64,000 bases of DNA from Tubiluchus corallicola (taxonomy: Eukaryota > Priapulida > Priapulimorpha > Priapulimorphida > Tubiluchidae), in the NCBI GenBank assembly GCA_030141605.1, contig JAQGDQ010000528.1:89365-153364 (forward strand), written 5' to 3'. Shown one piece after another: positions 35,166 through 64,000 of this stretch (positions within the stretch are counted from its first letter, which is position 1; each line of letters begins with the position of its first letter). Under the pieces are notes generated by a model. It had not been told where the DNA came from, searched no databases, and saw only the letters and a list, made by a program, of their open reading frames with translations. Position numbers and translations under genes: made by a program.

Positions 35166-35651
35166 TCAGTGGTTTCCAATCTTTTCTGCACGGTGACCCC
35201 ATTTCCAGGACCCTGCATCATATCGTGACCCCACGAAGAACATAATCACATGTTATGCTATTAAACGTTATTATCGTTCATTTATTAATTTTAACTTACT
35301 ATTCAACAAATTATTGAACAATGAGTGATTGTTTCATTTATTCATTCATGTGAAGGTTGCACCTGTTTCTCAGTGACCAGTATTGCAATGCAATAGGTAT
35401 CCCAGGTAAAATGAATAGCGACACACTTTTGGGCGGTGGGTACAGCATGGAACTACGTGCATTTTCTTTTTTCCAGAAAATTAAGCACTGGTATAAACCA
35501 TTTAAAGCGGGAAAACCCAGTTTCACTTTCCAGAACAAAATCCAGGAGAGACTGAGGAAACAAAATCTAGTTACATACTTTTCAAGAAAACAGCAATTGG
35601 ACTAGCCCGTGCCCCAAGAAAAGTGTTTGGCGACCCCAAGGTGGATCACTG
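35166..35651. mobile_element. hAT-like nonautonomous element
   Basis: Opens CAGTGGTTTCCAATCTTTTC with GGTGACCCC and closes GGCGACCCCAAGGTGGATCA + CTG, the inverted CAGTG...CACTG ends with GACCCC motifs seen in hAT elements. I could not find an 8-bp target duplication. The internal ORF (35357-35605) is unrecognised. Confidence 0.55.
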
Positions 35652-35736
35652 CGTGAATATAACCACGACTGGTAGAAACATTGTAGATACTTGTGCTTAA
35701 ATAAAAGTCATGTGTTTTCCTAAGCGAGCCTTGGCC

Positions 35737-35742
35737 TTTATT
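35737..35742 (-). promoter_or_regulatory. Candidate poly(A) signal of gene 3
   Basis: AATAAA on the minus strand about 480 nt after the gene 3 stop. Confidence 0.3.
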
Positions 35743-36219
35743 TTCCAGTTCACAAATAAGGAGATGTTATATAGTCTTGATTTGCGCTTCACACACGGTG
35801 CCAAGGAAGCCAAGGAATTGTGTGAAGAATCAGGCTTAAAAGTCTAAGCTTAACCTTTTGCTCTTGTGTATCTGGCAACATGTTTGTAAAAGTTTTTCAT
35901 ATATTACAATTTAGTACATTTTACAAAGACATACCAATTTACAAACACGATCGCCAATAAATTTTCAGTTTTAACTGTATTTTTTTGCAGACAGTGGAGA
36001 ACATTTGCAACATATGATGACATTTTTAGGAAAAAAAGTCTGAAGACAAGAAATCTGTTGTAATAGAATCTCATGGATTAGATTCAACAGTTCTCTTTTC
36101 CTTTATCTTTTATCTTTATCTTTATCCGCTTTATCTTTTCAATCACAGAATCGAATCTCTTTTGCGTAGATTCAACCTGTTTCTTCTACGTTTTCGATCA
36201 CTGAATCATGCGGCGTAGA

Positions 36220-52762
<16,543 letters not shown>

Positions 52763-53723
52763 TGCTTTGGGGAAATAAAACTTGAAAAGATCATTCCAAC
52801 TCAAACCTGCAGTAACGATAATAACCTAAACGTTCCACGCAGTTTTCGAAGCCATTATGTAACGGAATGTGGCAAAGACACAAGAATGAAAAATTTAATT
52901 TTTGTCTGTATCATAACTGTGATGTCGTTAAGACCTAGTTCGAGTATTGTATTAAAATAGTAGTGCTGTATTTAACAATTGTGGACGGTATTCTATATAG
53001 GCTACAGTATGCGACGGCATAACGAAATGTGCTAATAAAATTAACAAAACAATGTTTCAGAGGCGTTCTTCAGGATAAGCGTCACTATCACAATAGCGGT
53101 TTTACTTGTAACAAATTTTTTATACATATAAAAGGCAGCAAACTGAGTCCTTGTCATTATTAATAACGTTAAATATAGGCCTTCGCATTTACTGTAACAT
53201 ACAGTATCCTGTATCAGCAAATCTCCTTATTATTACATACTGAGGTGAATTTGGTTGAATTACTTATTCATTTTGAAGTCTACTTTATAAGGCACGAATA
53301 CAAACAAGAGTAAAAGTGCTACTAAGAAACTAACTTAAAAACTTATTTGCAGTATAACAGTGACTATAATACGTTCTTTAGCTAATACACATTTTCGCAG
53401 CTAACTGACCAACTATAAAGGAACTTCACTCATACTGAGGGAGGGTTAAACTCTTAACAAGAATGGACCTGTTTACTACAAATAATATCGAAAGTTGTAT
53501 GAATTTATACCATAGTGCAGAAAAGATGTGTCAAAGTTTGGAGTACAATAAATTTGGGAGCCAGTACCACAACAAAGTTGAAGTTTCACAGCAGGATACT
53601 ACAATACGCTAGTTTTTGGCTGTGAAAATTGCGGGTTTATCGATTTTGGCATGTAAAAAATTTGAGTGGCTAAACAATGTTAGAAATTCATCAATTTAAA
53701 AACGACCACTTTGAGGTAGAACG
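52763..53723. other. Upstream of gene 3
   Basis: Promoter and 5' untranslated region expected here; an acceptor-like GTTACTGCAG at about 52810 on the minus strand hints at an upstream noncoding exon. No gene seen. Confidence 0.35.
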
Positions 53724-54019
53724 CATGCTATGGTGTAGCATGTGTATGCTATGGTTTAGCATGTGTATGCTATGGTGTAGCATGTGTATGCTATGGTGTA
53801 GCATGTGTATGCTATGGTGTAGCATGTGTATGCTATGGTGTAGCATGTGCATGCTATGGTGTAGCTTGTGTATGCTGTGGTGTAGCATGTGTATGCCATG
53901 GTGTAGCATGTGTATGCTATGGTGTAGCATGTGCATGCTATGGTGTAGCATGTGTATGCTATGGTGTAGCATGTGCATGCTATGGTGTAGCATGTGTATG
54001 CTACGGTGTAGCATGTGAT
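53724..54019. repeat. 21-bp minisatellite, about 14 copies
   Basis: Unit ATGCTATGGTGTAGCATGTGT, itself partly palindromic (GCTA...TAGC, CATG). Seven-codon periodicity opens frames on both strands; not treated as coding. About 1 kb upstream of the gene 3 start codon. Confidence 0.94.
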
Positions 54020-54219
54020 ACAGATAAAGCACTGATAAAAATTTATTACAGTACATGGAATACTCTTATAGAGAAACTGAAGGGTGATCGCACAGAGGAG
54101 TTTGATGCCACGCCCCTCTGACAAAGATGGTCAGACGCGGGGATGCCTGGGCCCAAAAGCCAAACGAGAAAAAAACTTGTTCCATGAGTACGGCGACAAA
54201 ACAAAATGCATACCCAAAC

Positions 54220-55985
54220 CGTCCATAAGCCGGCATACTAAAACTACGTTATGATGTTTCAAACTAAAATGCGCCAAAAGTTTGGTCTAATGTGAATTTT
54301 TTATTTTTTATGAAACAAACGCGAAACGAATTATCTAGAAAACGTTCAAAAATACTAAAAACCTAATTTTTTAACAACTTACCTGCTTTTCTGGTTGAAA
54401 ACAAGTGTTGCAGCTGTTTTGAACTTATATTTTTAAACCTTGATAATAGCTCTTGGAAGCGATCATTTTGCTTCAAATTTTTTCTGCTGCCAAGCCCAGA
54501 TCTTCGTCAGGAAGACCCATCTACAGGATTTTAACATAACATCAATGTGTTTTTGCAATGTCCATAGCAACCAACATGTTTTTTTGTAGCAATTTTCTCA
54601 AAGTTATGTTTTTCAGTGCATATAGGGTGCACTTCAATTTAAGCGTAGATTATCTCAGGTTACAAATAACATAGAGCGATAAGCTTGTCATCAAAATGAT
54701 CCTCATGAAATGGAGATTCAGGACGTGTGAATAACTAGAAAAGTCTACTTGTGGAAGATTTTGCTGTGCAAGCACACAAATGTCTATAAGTCGGCGTAGT
54801 TATTTTGCGATGAGAAATTACGCTTTTGTGCTACAAAGTAAAACGCATAGCATATTCTATAAAAATCCGTTTTTTTGTTTTTTTATAACAGCAAGTAAAA
54901 TTTTTATTGTACTGATTCCTTGCTTAAGACACTTCCTTGGTGGATTTAGTTTGAGTATTGTTATTTGGAGAACTGGGTGGGGGGGGGGCAAGTTTCATTT
55001 TGCCCTGGGCTGCAAAAATTCTCTTGGCGGCAGTGTCTGGTGCAAAGGAACTAAAGGCGAAAATATCAAGTGCTGGGACCAAATATTTTACAAAGAAGTA
55101 TGGAAAAGTATTCACAGATACCTTTCAGACATCTATTTTTTGACTTGTCATTTTAAAAGGGATGCATCTTTGCAAAAATAAATAGTACGACCTAACATCA
55201 GTGTGATATATAAGCGATTCAATTATTACCTTTTTGTAAAATCGTGATCAAAACGTCATCCCATTTTTTGCACCACCCAGTTATTTGTTCTTGATTTGCT
55301 GTTGTACATGCTCAAGTTAATACTACTTTTGTAAAAACGTATAGGCGAAAGTAGGCAATTTTTTCATATAGTTTTCCATCTTAGCCGGTTTGATCACTTT
55401 GTTCAATTAATTAATTAATTATATGTGTGCTTGCATAGCAAGATCGTCAATAAGTTGGCAATTAACTTTTTCTAGTTATTCACATATCCATCTCCATTTC
55501 ATGAGGATCATTTTAATACCAAGCTCATCGTTCTATGCTATTTTGAAAGCTGAGACAATCCACTTTAAAGTTGAGGTGCAGGCTACGCACTGAAAAACAT
55601 AATTTTGAGAAAATCGCTGTTAAAGTTTGCGATTGTTTTTTGTTGCGTCTCTACAAAACACTTAGCAACTGTACAAAAGTGTGGTACGAAAAACCCCGAA
55701 GCAAAATGATTGCTTCCATGAGCTACTATCGGTTTTTTTTACAATTACTAGTTTTTAGTCACAAAAGCGGACATGGGTTATAAAAATAAACTTTTAGTAT
55801 TTTTGGACATTTTCTTGATAATTCGATGCTAGAATATAAAAGTCCAATATATTTAGAGCTTGTTTTTATAAAAAAACGAAAAAATTAACGTTTGACCAAA
55901 TTTTTGGTGCATTCTACTTTGAATTATCTTTTGCAGATGTAATGCGTGCTTAATGTATTTTTAACTATGCAGACTTATGGAAGAT
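54220..55985. mobile_element. Large foldback element, about 1.75 kb
   Basis: Left part 54220-54790 is matched in inverted order by 55420-55985: ATGCGCCAAAAGTTTGGTC pairs with GACCAAATTTTTGGTGCAT; ATGATCCTCATGAAATGGAG pairs with CATTTCATGAGGATCAT; the outer CCATAAGCC pairs with GACTTATGG. Arms are diverged (indels). The loop ORF (54780-55181) is unrecognised. Confidence 0.75.
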
Positions 55986-56996
55986 TCTGGTTTGCAAGCA
56001 CACAAGTCGCGATCTATAATACATGCCTGTAATACATGATTTAGTGAAATATGTATGCAGCAAAAAAGTCTATTAATTATTTTACAAAAAACTGAAAACA
56101 CTGATTATTGAAAGATCGTTTACATATATTTACCATGTAGTACCGTGAGTTGATGAATTTGTAGGCATTTTTTTTGATGTAAATGTACACGTGTGTCTTG
56201 GTTCATAGAAACCATAATATATTTTCTTCTTATCATTCAAAACTCTGCAAAGCAAACTGACATGGATTCTGATTACGTGCGAATTTATTGCGTCAGTAAG
56301 TTAATGAATTTCATAAAGTTTGAAATAATAGTTTATTGTATAAACCAAAAATTACTTTTACCTGACTCTGTGATACTCCAATCCAAAGGACAAAAATAAA
56401 CCATAATAGAAAACAATGAGTTTACTGCATGATTTATTGTAGAGTGAACGTAGTAAAACAGTTCGTCAAGGACACAGGTTCAATTCCGTCAGAAACAAGT
56501 CGAGTTTTTCAACATTTTCAAAAGCAAAAATTTAAACTTTATCCATTTTTGAATCACATAAGATCCGGCAATAATAATAGCAAATTTATAAACTATTTCA
56601 CTCACAAGCTATAGAGTGAAAGCATTGTGAATGATGTAAACTCTTACAGAGGTTTACAAGCATAGTGTTATTACAGTTATCAAACGATTCGCTTTATTTT
56701 TCCACATTGTTATGATCGTTATTAGCTATACTAACCGATCCAAAATGTTTCTCCTTCTTGACCTTCCCTCAAATCACAAACTTTTCATTTCCTTGATTGT
56801 TTAACACTTTTCCAACTCCTCTGGTACATTAGACGTGTAACAGTTATTCCAAATCTAATATTAAAACAAACGTTTCCAGGTTTGTTTGTTGTATAAGTGT
56901 GGTATGACTTTTGAGTTTAATTGCTTTTGTCCAAAAGAAATTTTTACTGAATTGTTGAAAAAGAAAGAATTTTTGGAGGCAGCGGGTTGATGCAAC

Positions 56997-57031
<35 letters not shown>

Positions 57032-57050
57032 GTCGTCGTCGTCGTCGTCG

Positions 57051-57081
<31 letters not shown>

Positions 57082-59064
57082 ACGCTCGTCACGTCTATTG
57101 TACACATTGGCAGGCAGAATTCTAAAATAAAAGAAATCTGCCTTCAGAAAGTTAAACGCAGCAGTAATCCAGTGCCTACGCCAGTGGCTTACTTCCGGTT
57201 GATGCAACTAAATGTGTACAATTTGAAAATCTTTGTTTCTTCATTTGTACATTTACACTTTTGTTTGATTTTTGACTTGTGTTTGAACCTGAAGTTTTTA
57301 CATTCATAGTTTAGTCCCATTTTCAGAAAAGTGGAACACTAGCAGCATTCTTTCTGAAAGTGGACAACATAACTAGTCTTACCAATTTGTCTATGCTGAA
57401 TCTGAAAAACGCTATTGTTAGCTCGAGAAATTACCGGAAAAGGACTAAAATGCAAAAAACAAAAGGGTCACCAAGATTTTGCACAAACTTACAATACTTT
57501 GCACGAAGCTAAAGCCCATCAAGGTGATCAATCTTGGACATGAAACCAAACAAAAACAATCCAATATTGTTGCCATTTCAGAATGGCCTAGAAGATGGAA
57601 GGCTATCGCTAGTTTTTTAAAGTTGTAGCTTAGCTGCCAGAAAGTTGGTAAACATTAGACCCTTAAACACCAAAATCTTTACCTGACCCGTTCTAATAGT
57701 TAAGATATAACTGTTAGCGAGTCATCTTATTGGTCATCTTAAAAATGGCGCACATACTGGAAGATTTTTTTTATCCTAAAATTAATCACCATGACGGGTT
57801 CTTGCGATGTGCAAAATTTCATAACTTTTAGACATAAGTAATCCGGCGGCCATTTCTTTGCTCATTTTTTATTAGTTATTAGTCTAGCGGTATTTAGATT
57901 CAACAAAGTTGATTTAATAAAAATGACTTGCTTTTTGTTTTCATAATAAATCTTTAGGTGAAATAGGTAATATGATTGATCAGCATCATTTCTTTTTGTG
58001 TGGCGACCATTTTAAAACCCGATACCATTTTTGTAACAAAAGTAACAGAAATGGATTGCGAAGGCCCTAGAATAGATGTCGTCGTCGCTTCAAAATAAAA
58101 ATTTTCTGAGAACTTGTTTTGATTTACACTCTCTGCACAAGAAGTTGCAACCATTTTGTTTTTCTGCACCTTTGACCATTTACCGTTAGTTCTTCAAGGC
58201 CGTAACAACTTTTCTCGGATTCAGGTCGTATTGACAAGAACGGCGTAGAAACAATTGTTCGTGATTTTCTTGTAATCTAATGGCGGCCATTTGGAAAACA
58301 GTAGCCATTTTTGAAGCGAAAATTATAAAAATAGGTTCCACGGGTTTAACTACCTTGGACTAGATCTCATAAAGGCTTTCTAATGTTAATTTTCTTGAAA
58401 TTTATTTTAATTTTACATTATATGTTAAAAAACTTGGGGGCCATTTTGTTATTTGCCTTTTCAACATCGTTCAGCTAATTTTTCGAGTTGCCAACAGCTT
58501 TTTCCAATTCAGCGTACTCAAACTAATAGGACTGGCAATTTTTCTCACTTTTAGGAAAAAACCTAGATATATTTTACCTAGAACTTTGTTTTTAGCTAAA
58601 CTTTATATATGTGCTTACTTTTTTAGTGTTTGGGCCTATACTATCAAGTTTGCTGGCTACCAGTTTATAATTTTGTGGCAACAAACCCTTTGCTGTAACG
58701 TACATGAATAGTTTTGTAATTTCAAACATGGTATCTTTGCCCGTCATGTCTACTGAGTAGAATTGTATGTTTTAAAATGAAGGCGAAAGCTGTCCACCAT
58801 GATCTTAATGTTTATTTAACGTGAATAAGGATACGTCATCTTATGTATGTACATTGACTGAAATGTACGTCCACACAAAATTGTAATAAATTTTTGTAAA
58901 AATCAATGTGATTTATTTGGTGCTTCCTTGATATTTTTCGTACAAGCCGCTAATGCAATTTCACTCTTGATATTCGTCTTGATATTCGTACGTGACCTCG
59001 TTTCTCGGCCTTCAATAACTTTGCCAAAATCGCACTTAGTTTCTTTCATCAGCTTCAGTATCTT
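55986..59064. other. Intergenic, no gene recognised
   Basis: Contains an (ATC)/(GTC) triplet tract at 57000-57081 and, from 57700 to 58450, several scattered words like GGCGGCCATTT, GTAGCCATTTTTG and GGGGCCATTTTG that suggest an old repeat family. Nothing coding was found. Confidence 0.4.
57000..57081. repeat. (ATC)/(GTC)n microsatellite
   Basis: ATC triplets with a central block of GTC triplets. Confidence 0.92.
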
Positions 59065-59400
59065 TCACGAAGTTGCCACATCCGTGCACTTGGCAAATCT
59101 GTCCTTATTTATCGAGGGAAATTTCCTATTTCTTAAATATTGCGCTTCCCTTTTTGTTTCCGTAGAAACTTTCACGTCTGAAATAGAAAAGAGAAATACA
59201 CTTACAATCACACGAATGAGCCACACGAGTACTGAATTCGTTTGATAAAAACTTCGGCCAGAGCTCAATGAGAAGTGATGGTTGTTATGGTTGTGTTTGG
59301 TTGTTGGATCGTATTGCGCAAGTTACGACTACTTACCACGTGATGATCATAAATAGCATCTGTATCCAGTGAACTACATACTATAAGAGTTAATTCTTAC

Positions 59401-62092
59401 CTGACGTCATTTTCAATTAACTTGGGCAAATCTTCAATATCTGTTGCCGACGTTGTCGCAGGAGTTGATTCCCCCTAAAAACATGTTATAAACCAGGTGC
59501 TATAATAAACATGTGCCTACTGCACCGTCCTTCTACTTTCAAGCCAGCCTGAGCACTAATTAGCGTTTTTGTTGTCGTTTACGTCGCTTCGTTTGCGTTA
59601 TTAAAAACTGACAGATTCTTTGGGTTATTAAAAAGTCAATATAGTTTGTAGTAGATTCCTGTGATTTTTTTTTTATTAGACCGAAGTCTTTTTCTAATTA
59701 GATTTTTGCTATAGTCAATATAGTTCAAGATAAAAAATAAGTAAAAATTTCAAATCTTATTCAACTCTCAAGGCTTAATATCCACCTGACTATCCACAAT
59801 AAAGCAATGTAAAACAATGTCCAATATCGATCTCCTTCCCCCATTCCACCTAGCCAATAACGACACAAGCATGCGGGTCACGTGACCCCTATTCTGGTCA
59901 TGGAGGAAAAAGGACAGCGACGCTTAGTTACATACAGTCGCTGGGACAACAGACAACATTTTAGCTGTAGGCTACTACAGTATAAGCGACCTTGAACGAA
60001 TACAACAATACTGATTCGCCACAAATAAGAAACAAAAATAACAACTGTTTGCGCCAGTACAGGAGGTCGTGAGATTCGATCTCTGGTTGCAAGCAGAGAA
60101 CCACCCACAATCCATACCTGAACAACTCTGCCAACCGAACAGGAACGTGAAAAACATAAAATAAGAACGTATTTTAAATGCAATAATAAATATATTGTGG
60201 TAAAATATAGTTATGTAGTGCAGAAGAAAAATCGTATTAATTTACAAAATGATATTATGCGCATGTTCTATATGTATGCAGGTTTAATATATATACATAC
60301 TTTGGAATGAGCTAATGAATAAGTAGGTAATAGAATATGTATAATAGTAATAGAATAGAAATAATAATAATAGTCTCTTCATCTTGTAATAAGTTGTAAT
60401 ATTGAAAATAAATGACAGTTTTTTATTTAAATATATATCTGACAAAAACTGCAAAGGTACTTCAAAAACGTTTTGCATTCTGATTGAATTTAAATAAATA
60501 TGAAAAAAATGAAATAAGATGGCGTCGTCGAAGCAAGACATCACTATATTTTTCAGCATGAGTATGCAAAATATATGTAAAATGTTTATCTGATAACTAA
60601 TGCCAAGGCATTTGCTCTAAAATTTCTATACCTATTTTCCGGCTACTAAATCGAAGACATATAATTATAATAATTATCGTATTAATTAATAAAGCGATTT
60701 TATACCGCAAACATCACTGTCTTGGATGGCTTCGTTGTTTTTCCTGGTGAGATTATAGATCCTAAAAAAAGACCAACAAAAGCAGCTCTCAGTATATAGT
60801 TACTGGTTACCATATCGTGATTCACATTAAACCAATCATATTGCACTTGGGGCGATGTGCCAGTTACTTTCACCCCCTCTAGAGTGTTAAGAACTCTATC
60901 AAATAATATCTGTGAAAGTTATTTATGAAGTTGAAATTGAACACTTGCAGAAAACAACTAAACACAAGATTACATGTTGGCACAAAACTGAAACACTTTT
61001 ATTGCACTAAATACACAGTGAAATGCACAAGTAAAATGAAGATGACAACTGCTGCACAGCACTGAGTGTGTGACAGAGAGACAGTGTGTCCCATGAGTTG
61101 CACGACTACACTGCCTGAGACAGAGAGTGACTAGCAGTGAAATCTAGCCAGTTTATATATATGTAGAGAACTATGCAAAAACTTGGCTTCACATATCCCA
61201 TTACAGTAAAATAGGGGAGATACAGTAAGTTTGAATATTCACTGGACCGAACAATTGTACTAAGGGTGAGTTGAACTAGTAAATGTTAAAGTGACTAATC
61301 AATAGATGGCAGCACCTAAACTATACAGTTACAACTTTCACAATATCATTGCATGCAGTTATAAATGTTGCGGCTAAGCTGCAGCAGCACCTGTTCCGCT
61401 GGCATGAAGGACGCTTGAAAAGACAGCTATGAAAATTATTAATCTTCACTTCCAACATTCTGTTTATCTGTTTTATTATTACCATTATTGCAATCATAGT
61501 GCTGACAGCGCCGATGAGTATAAATCATTAAACGAAATGACAGCAGAAAAAACTTAGTAATGAACTTACCAGATGACTTCGCTTGCATCTTCTCAGTTAG
61601 TGGAACAGATGCTGAAATGATATATGCCCTCACTGAACCACAGAACCCAAGTATGCTAAGACAAATTATAGTACTATCATACGTAGGCTTCGTAATGGAC
61701 AGAATCATTGCAAAATAGAAGGGATAACTGAGAAACTGGCTTCAGTTCTATGTCAGTCCCTGTATAAACGACATCAACTAAAACTAGTCCAGAATCGAGT
61801 TTTTACTGCCCTAGTTAACTAGAAATATGTTTCAGAAGACCAGTTGAGTCTGCAATGAATCCATTTTTTCTAAAAATCTAGTCTATACAGTGTAGCTCCA
61901 TTGTAGACACCGCAAAATTAAAAACAACAACAATGACGTCATCACCATTATTATCATGGCAAAATAAACGTTTGTATAGACTTGATTTGCAAGACAGAAA
62001 CAAAAAAATAAGAATGTCAGGAAAAATGAATGTGAGTTACTTACTCGTAGAAAGCTGACTTCTATCATTGTGAGGTCGAACAGTCCTCGAAG
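59401..62092 (-). CDS. Possible tail exons of a fourth receptor copy (partial)
   Basis: Candidate minus-strand exons: 62045-62092 (SRTVRPHNDRSQLST), 61570-61611 (TSVPLTEKMQAKSS) and 60700-60761 (GSIISPGKTTKPS..., ending FAV and TAA). All enter in phase 1, splice consensus is good and the three join in frame. Their size and Ser/Thr-rich content match the tails of genes 2 and 3. A further spliced-looking segment, 59401-59474 (GESTPATTSATDIEDLPK in phase 0), could be an alternative end. No EGF, membrane or LRR exon of this copy is in the window; it would lie to the right. Could also be an unrelated small gene. Confidence 0.4.
60045..60155 (-). mobile_element. tRNA-derived SINE-like sequence
   Basis: On the minus strand CGGTTGGCAGAGTTGTTCAG is followed by a B-box-like AGATCGAATCTC, spaced like a tRNA promoter. 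No tRNA cloverleaf can be closed. Confidence 0.45.
60911..61342 (-). mobile_element. Solo LTR, 432 bp, with 5-bp target duplication
   Basis: Begins TGTGAAAGTT and ends AACTTTCACA (TG...CA with a 10-bp inverted end) and is flanked on both sides by ATATC. On the minus strand a TATATATAAA box near 61160 precedes an AATAAA near 61000, giving U3-R-U5 order, so it points the same way as the gene cluster. No internal retroelement sequence remains, as after LTR-LTR recombination. Confidence 0.88.
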
Positions 62093-62289
62093 CTGCAAAA
62101 TATTCATTAAATAAACAAATATTGAAAGTCAAACTAAACCCTCACTACAATATAAGTTTTTACAACTAAAAATCCTATTCTTACTTCGGATATTCAATTT
62201 AGTTTATTATAAACTTACTGTAAAAGTTATTTTGTCAGATATTCATTAAATTTATTAAATTAGCAGCACTAAATTTGAAGACCCGCCAT

Positions 62290-62490
62290 TTTTTATTCTC
62301 CGCGATGAATGTCGTTATAAGTGCAGTCACGAGGTCACCAAAAATCGGTAAGCAAATATCGGTCACCATCGACGCTTTTTGGACTTCGTAGTATGTACGT
62401 CATTTTTGCTCACTCGCGCCAAAATACTGGAGGATTTTACGGCAATAAACGCATTCGAAATTCGCCAGGCAAAGGTGAATTATTAACTCC
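62290..62490 (+). repeat. Dispersed repeat Z
   Basis: Resembles the unit boundary of the gene 1 duplication (about 1200-1340 and 2450-2600): both hold a GGTCACC/GGTAACC word, TATGT(A)CGT, CGCGCCAAA or TGCGCCAAA, ATTTTACGGCAAT and ATTCGAAA. Gaps are not multiples of three, so it is noncoding. Confidence 0.55.
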
Positions 62491-62499
62491 TTCAGGACT

Positions 62500-64000
62500 C
62501 TAAGCGGTTGCTGCATTTAGCATGGGTTCATGAGAAACTGCTCTCCCTAAGCAGTGATTACGTTACATTTGATGATTTTTGTAGTTTTCTGCTCCTCACA
62601 GAATGGACTTTCATGCAGAAATATAATTGACGTCAAACATATTGGTCGGTCTATCGCTCCTCCCCTGCTGTAATGTAAGCACATTCAGCGACATTCGGGA
62701 CAACAGCTCACGCTGGACAACAACCGTCAAAAACTAAACTAAACAACATGACAGTCACAATTAACGTTTAATCAGCAGATAAACTGATTGCACTTTTTCA
62801 TAAACATAAATTTGCAGAGCAGCAGCTATTTTTACACGAAATTAACACTTCAAGTTGCCAAAAAATGACTTTTTAATTTAAACATAATGTAGAGACGAAG
62901 TTTCAAAGCACTACAAAATACAGAGACATAAGCATAATAAAGAAACTAAGCCAGTTAGCATTGCTTTACAATAAACGGACAACAAAATATATTTACGAAA
63001 GTCTCTTTTGCCTTTGAGTATACGAACACATCATACCTGCGACGTATTTTTTCTAATTTTAACTAATTATGTGGTCGTTAGCAAGTTTATCCACTCTTTG
63101 CATTTTTTCAACTGTTTGTTAGACTACAGAAATGGAATAAATTTGACTATATTTTCTTCCTCAAACGATCTTGCCCAAGTTACGTAAGTCAAAGGTCCCA
63201 CTGGCATCTTAAATTATTATTATAGCCAGGAAAATAGCATAAAATTGACTATTTCAGGATACAAATTTTACGTTGACATACAACATAAATTTTAACCACA
63301 TTTGAATTAATTTGGACCGTGAATATCTTATTGAGGTTTATAAAAACTGACCAGAAAAGAAAGCATTTTGCCTGAATGGGAAGTCTTATGAGTTTGGTCG
63401 CTTACCACATAATCCTGACTGTTGTCACGGATTCCCGTAGATGAGTTCATCTCTGTCGCTGGGCTTCAACTGTTGCTAACTGGCCATTCTTACAACCTGC
63501 GCAAATCTACTTAAAAGCGCTCACGCTGTAATTTTTACATGCATGTTAACCTTGAATCATTTATACCCGTCAACTCGGGCTTCAATCTAAAGTTATAAAT
63601 TTCATTGTCACCTCTGTTCAAGTAGGTCATTTTACATTTGTCTTCATTAAAGAAGCGTCATATGATCGACCTAATTAACATCGTTAAGTTAATTTGTATT
63701 TTTAAAGTTAATACTTGTCTTCATCTAGCTTGCAAGGTCATACATAAAACTAAACTGCGTATTTTATTAATACTGTAGCAAAATCAGTAACTCACAGACA
63801 CAAGCGCTGCTCATTTCTTCCTATAAAAACGAAATTATACTATGTATTTCCACTAATTCACCTGCAATTTTAATCGACAATACAGATAATCGACAATCTG
63901 GAAAAAGAACTAGAACCATGCTGACTTCTCTGTCGCAAATTTATGAAAATTTTAGCATTTTTCATAAGAATATAACATATAATATAACATATACCGACAA
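62500..64000. other. Right end, unassigned
   Basis: AT-rich. Two splice-flanked segments on the minus strand (63406-63455, containing an ATG and MNSSTGIRDNSQDYV; 63796-63820) may be exons but I cannot place them in a model. Confidence 0.3.

Noticed and set aside
53677-54056. ORFs with MLWCSMC or HMLHHSI repeats
   Set aside because: Shadows of the 21-bp minisatellite.
54780-55181. 133-residue ORF in the foldback loop
   Set aside because: No transposase or other domain recognised; overlapping ORFs on both strands.
62321-62503. Protein-level match between 62.4 kb and the gene 1 unit boundary (F-Y-G-N...)
   Set aside because: A short stretch aligns in one frame, but upstream gaps are not multiples of three, so the similarity is at the DNA repeat level.

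Overview
This is a eukaryotic, metazoan-type window: AT-rich, intron-dense, full of microsatellites, minisatellites and decayed transposons, and with genes split into small phase-1 exons. I cannot name the species. Extracellular EGF/LRR/Ig modules, introns of about 0.3-5 kb, CR1/L2-like and RTE-like LINE scraps and tRNA-derived SINEs fit an invertebrate such as a tunicate, cnidarian or lophotrochozoan, but nothing here settles which.

The main content is a head-to-tail cluster of three paralogous receptor genes, all on the minus strand. Each encodes, in order: signal peptide plus a divergent leucine-rich-repeat ectodomain in one large exon; an LRR C-terminal cap exon; one aberrant Ig-like exon; a variable number of 114-bp EGF exons; and, where visible, a short stalk exon, a transmembrane exon and a short cytoplasmic tail. 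Every internal exon begins and ends in phase 1, so exons can be duplicated, lost or skipped without a frameshift. Gene 1 (12441 to the left edge, 3' end outside the window) has at least 6 EGFs. Gene 2 (33675-16803) is complete, with 2 EGFs and about 535 residues. Gene 3 (52762-36220) is complete, with 10 intact EGFs plus one decayed EGF exon and about 896 residues. I assembled the exons by hand from splice sites and domain alignment; both complete models sum to an exact multiple of three and end in a stop codon.

Right of 59 kb are several short phase-1 exons that look like the cytoplasmic tail of a fourth copy continuing beyond the right edge (low confidence).

Introns and intergenic DNA hold LINE fragments (5.8-6.3, 13.4-14.6, 15.6-15.8, 27.9-28.5 and 29.7-30.1 kb), a 432-bp solo LTR with a 5-bp target duplication (60.9-61.3 kb), foldback/MITE elements (10.5-11.2, 26.9-27.2, 42.1 and 54.2-56.0 kb), tRNA-derived SINEs, unnamed dispersed repeats, and coding-like minisatellites of 6, 18, 21, 27 and 34 bp.

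The most interesting biology is the receptor family itself. It combines an LRR recognition domain, an Ig-like domain whose F-strand cysteine is replaced by tryptophan, and an EGF stalk whose length changes through local duplication. By inference it is a candidate cell-surface recognition (immune, allorecognition or adhesion) family; no function can be read directly from sequence.
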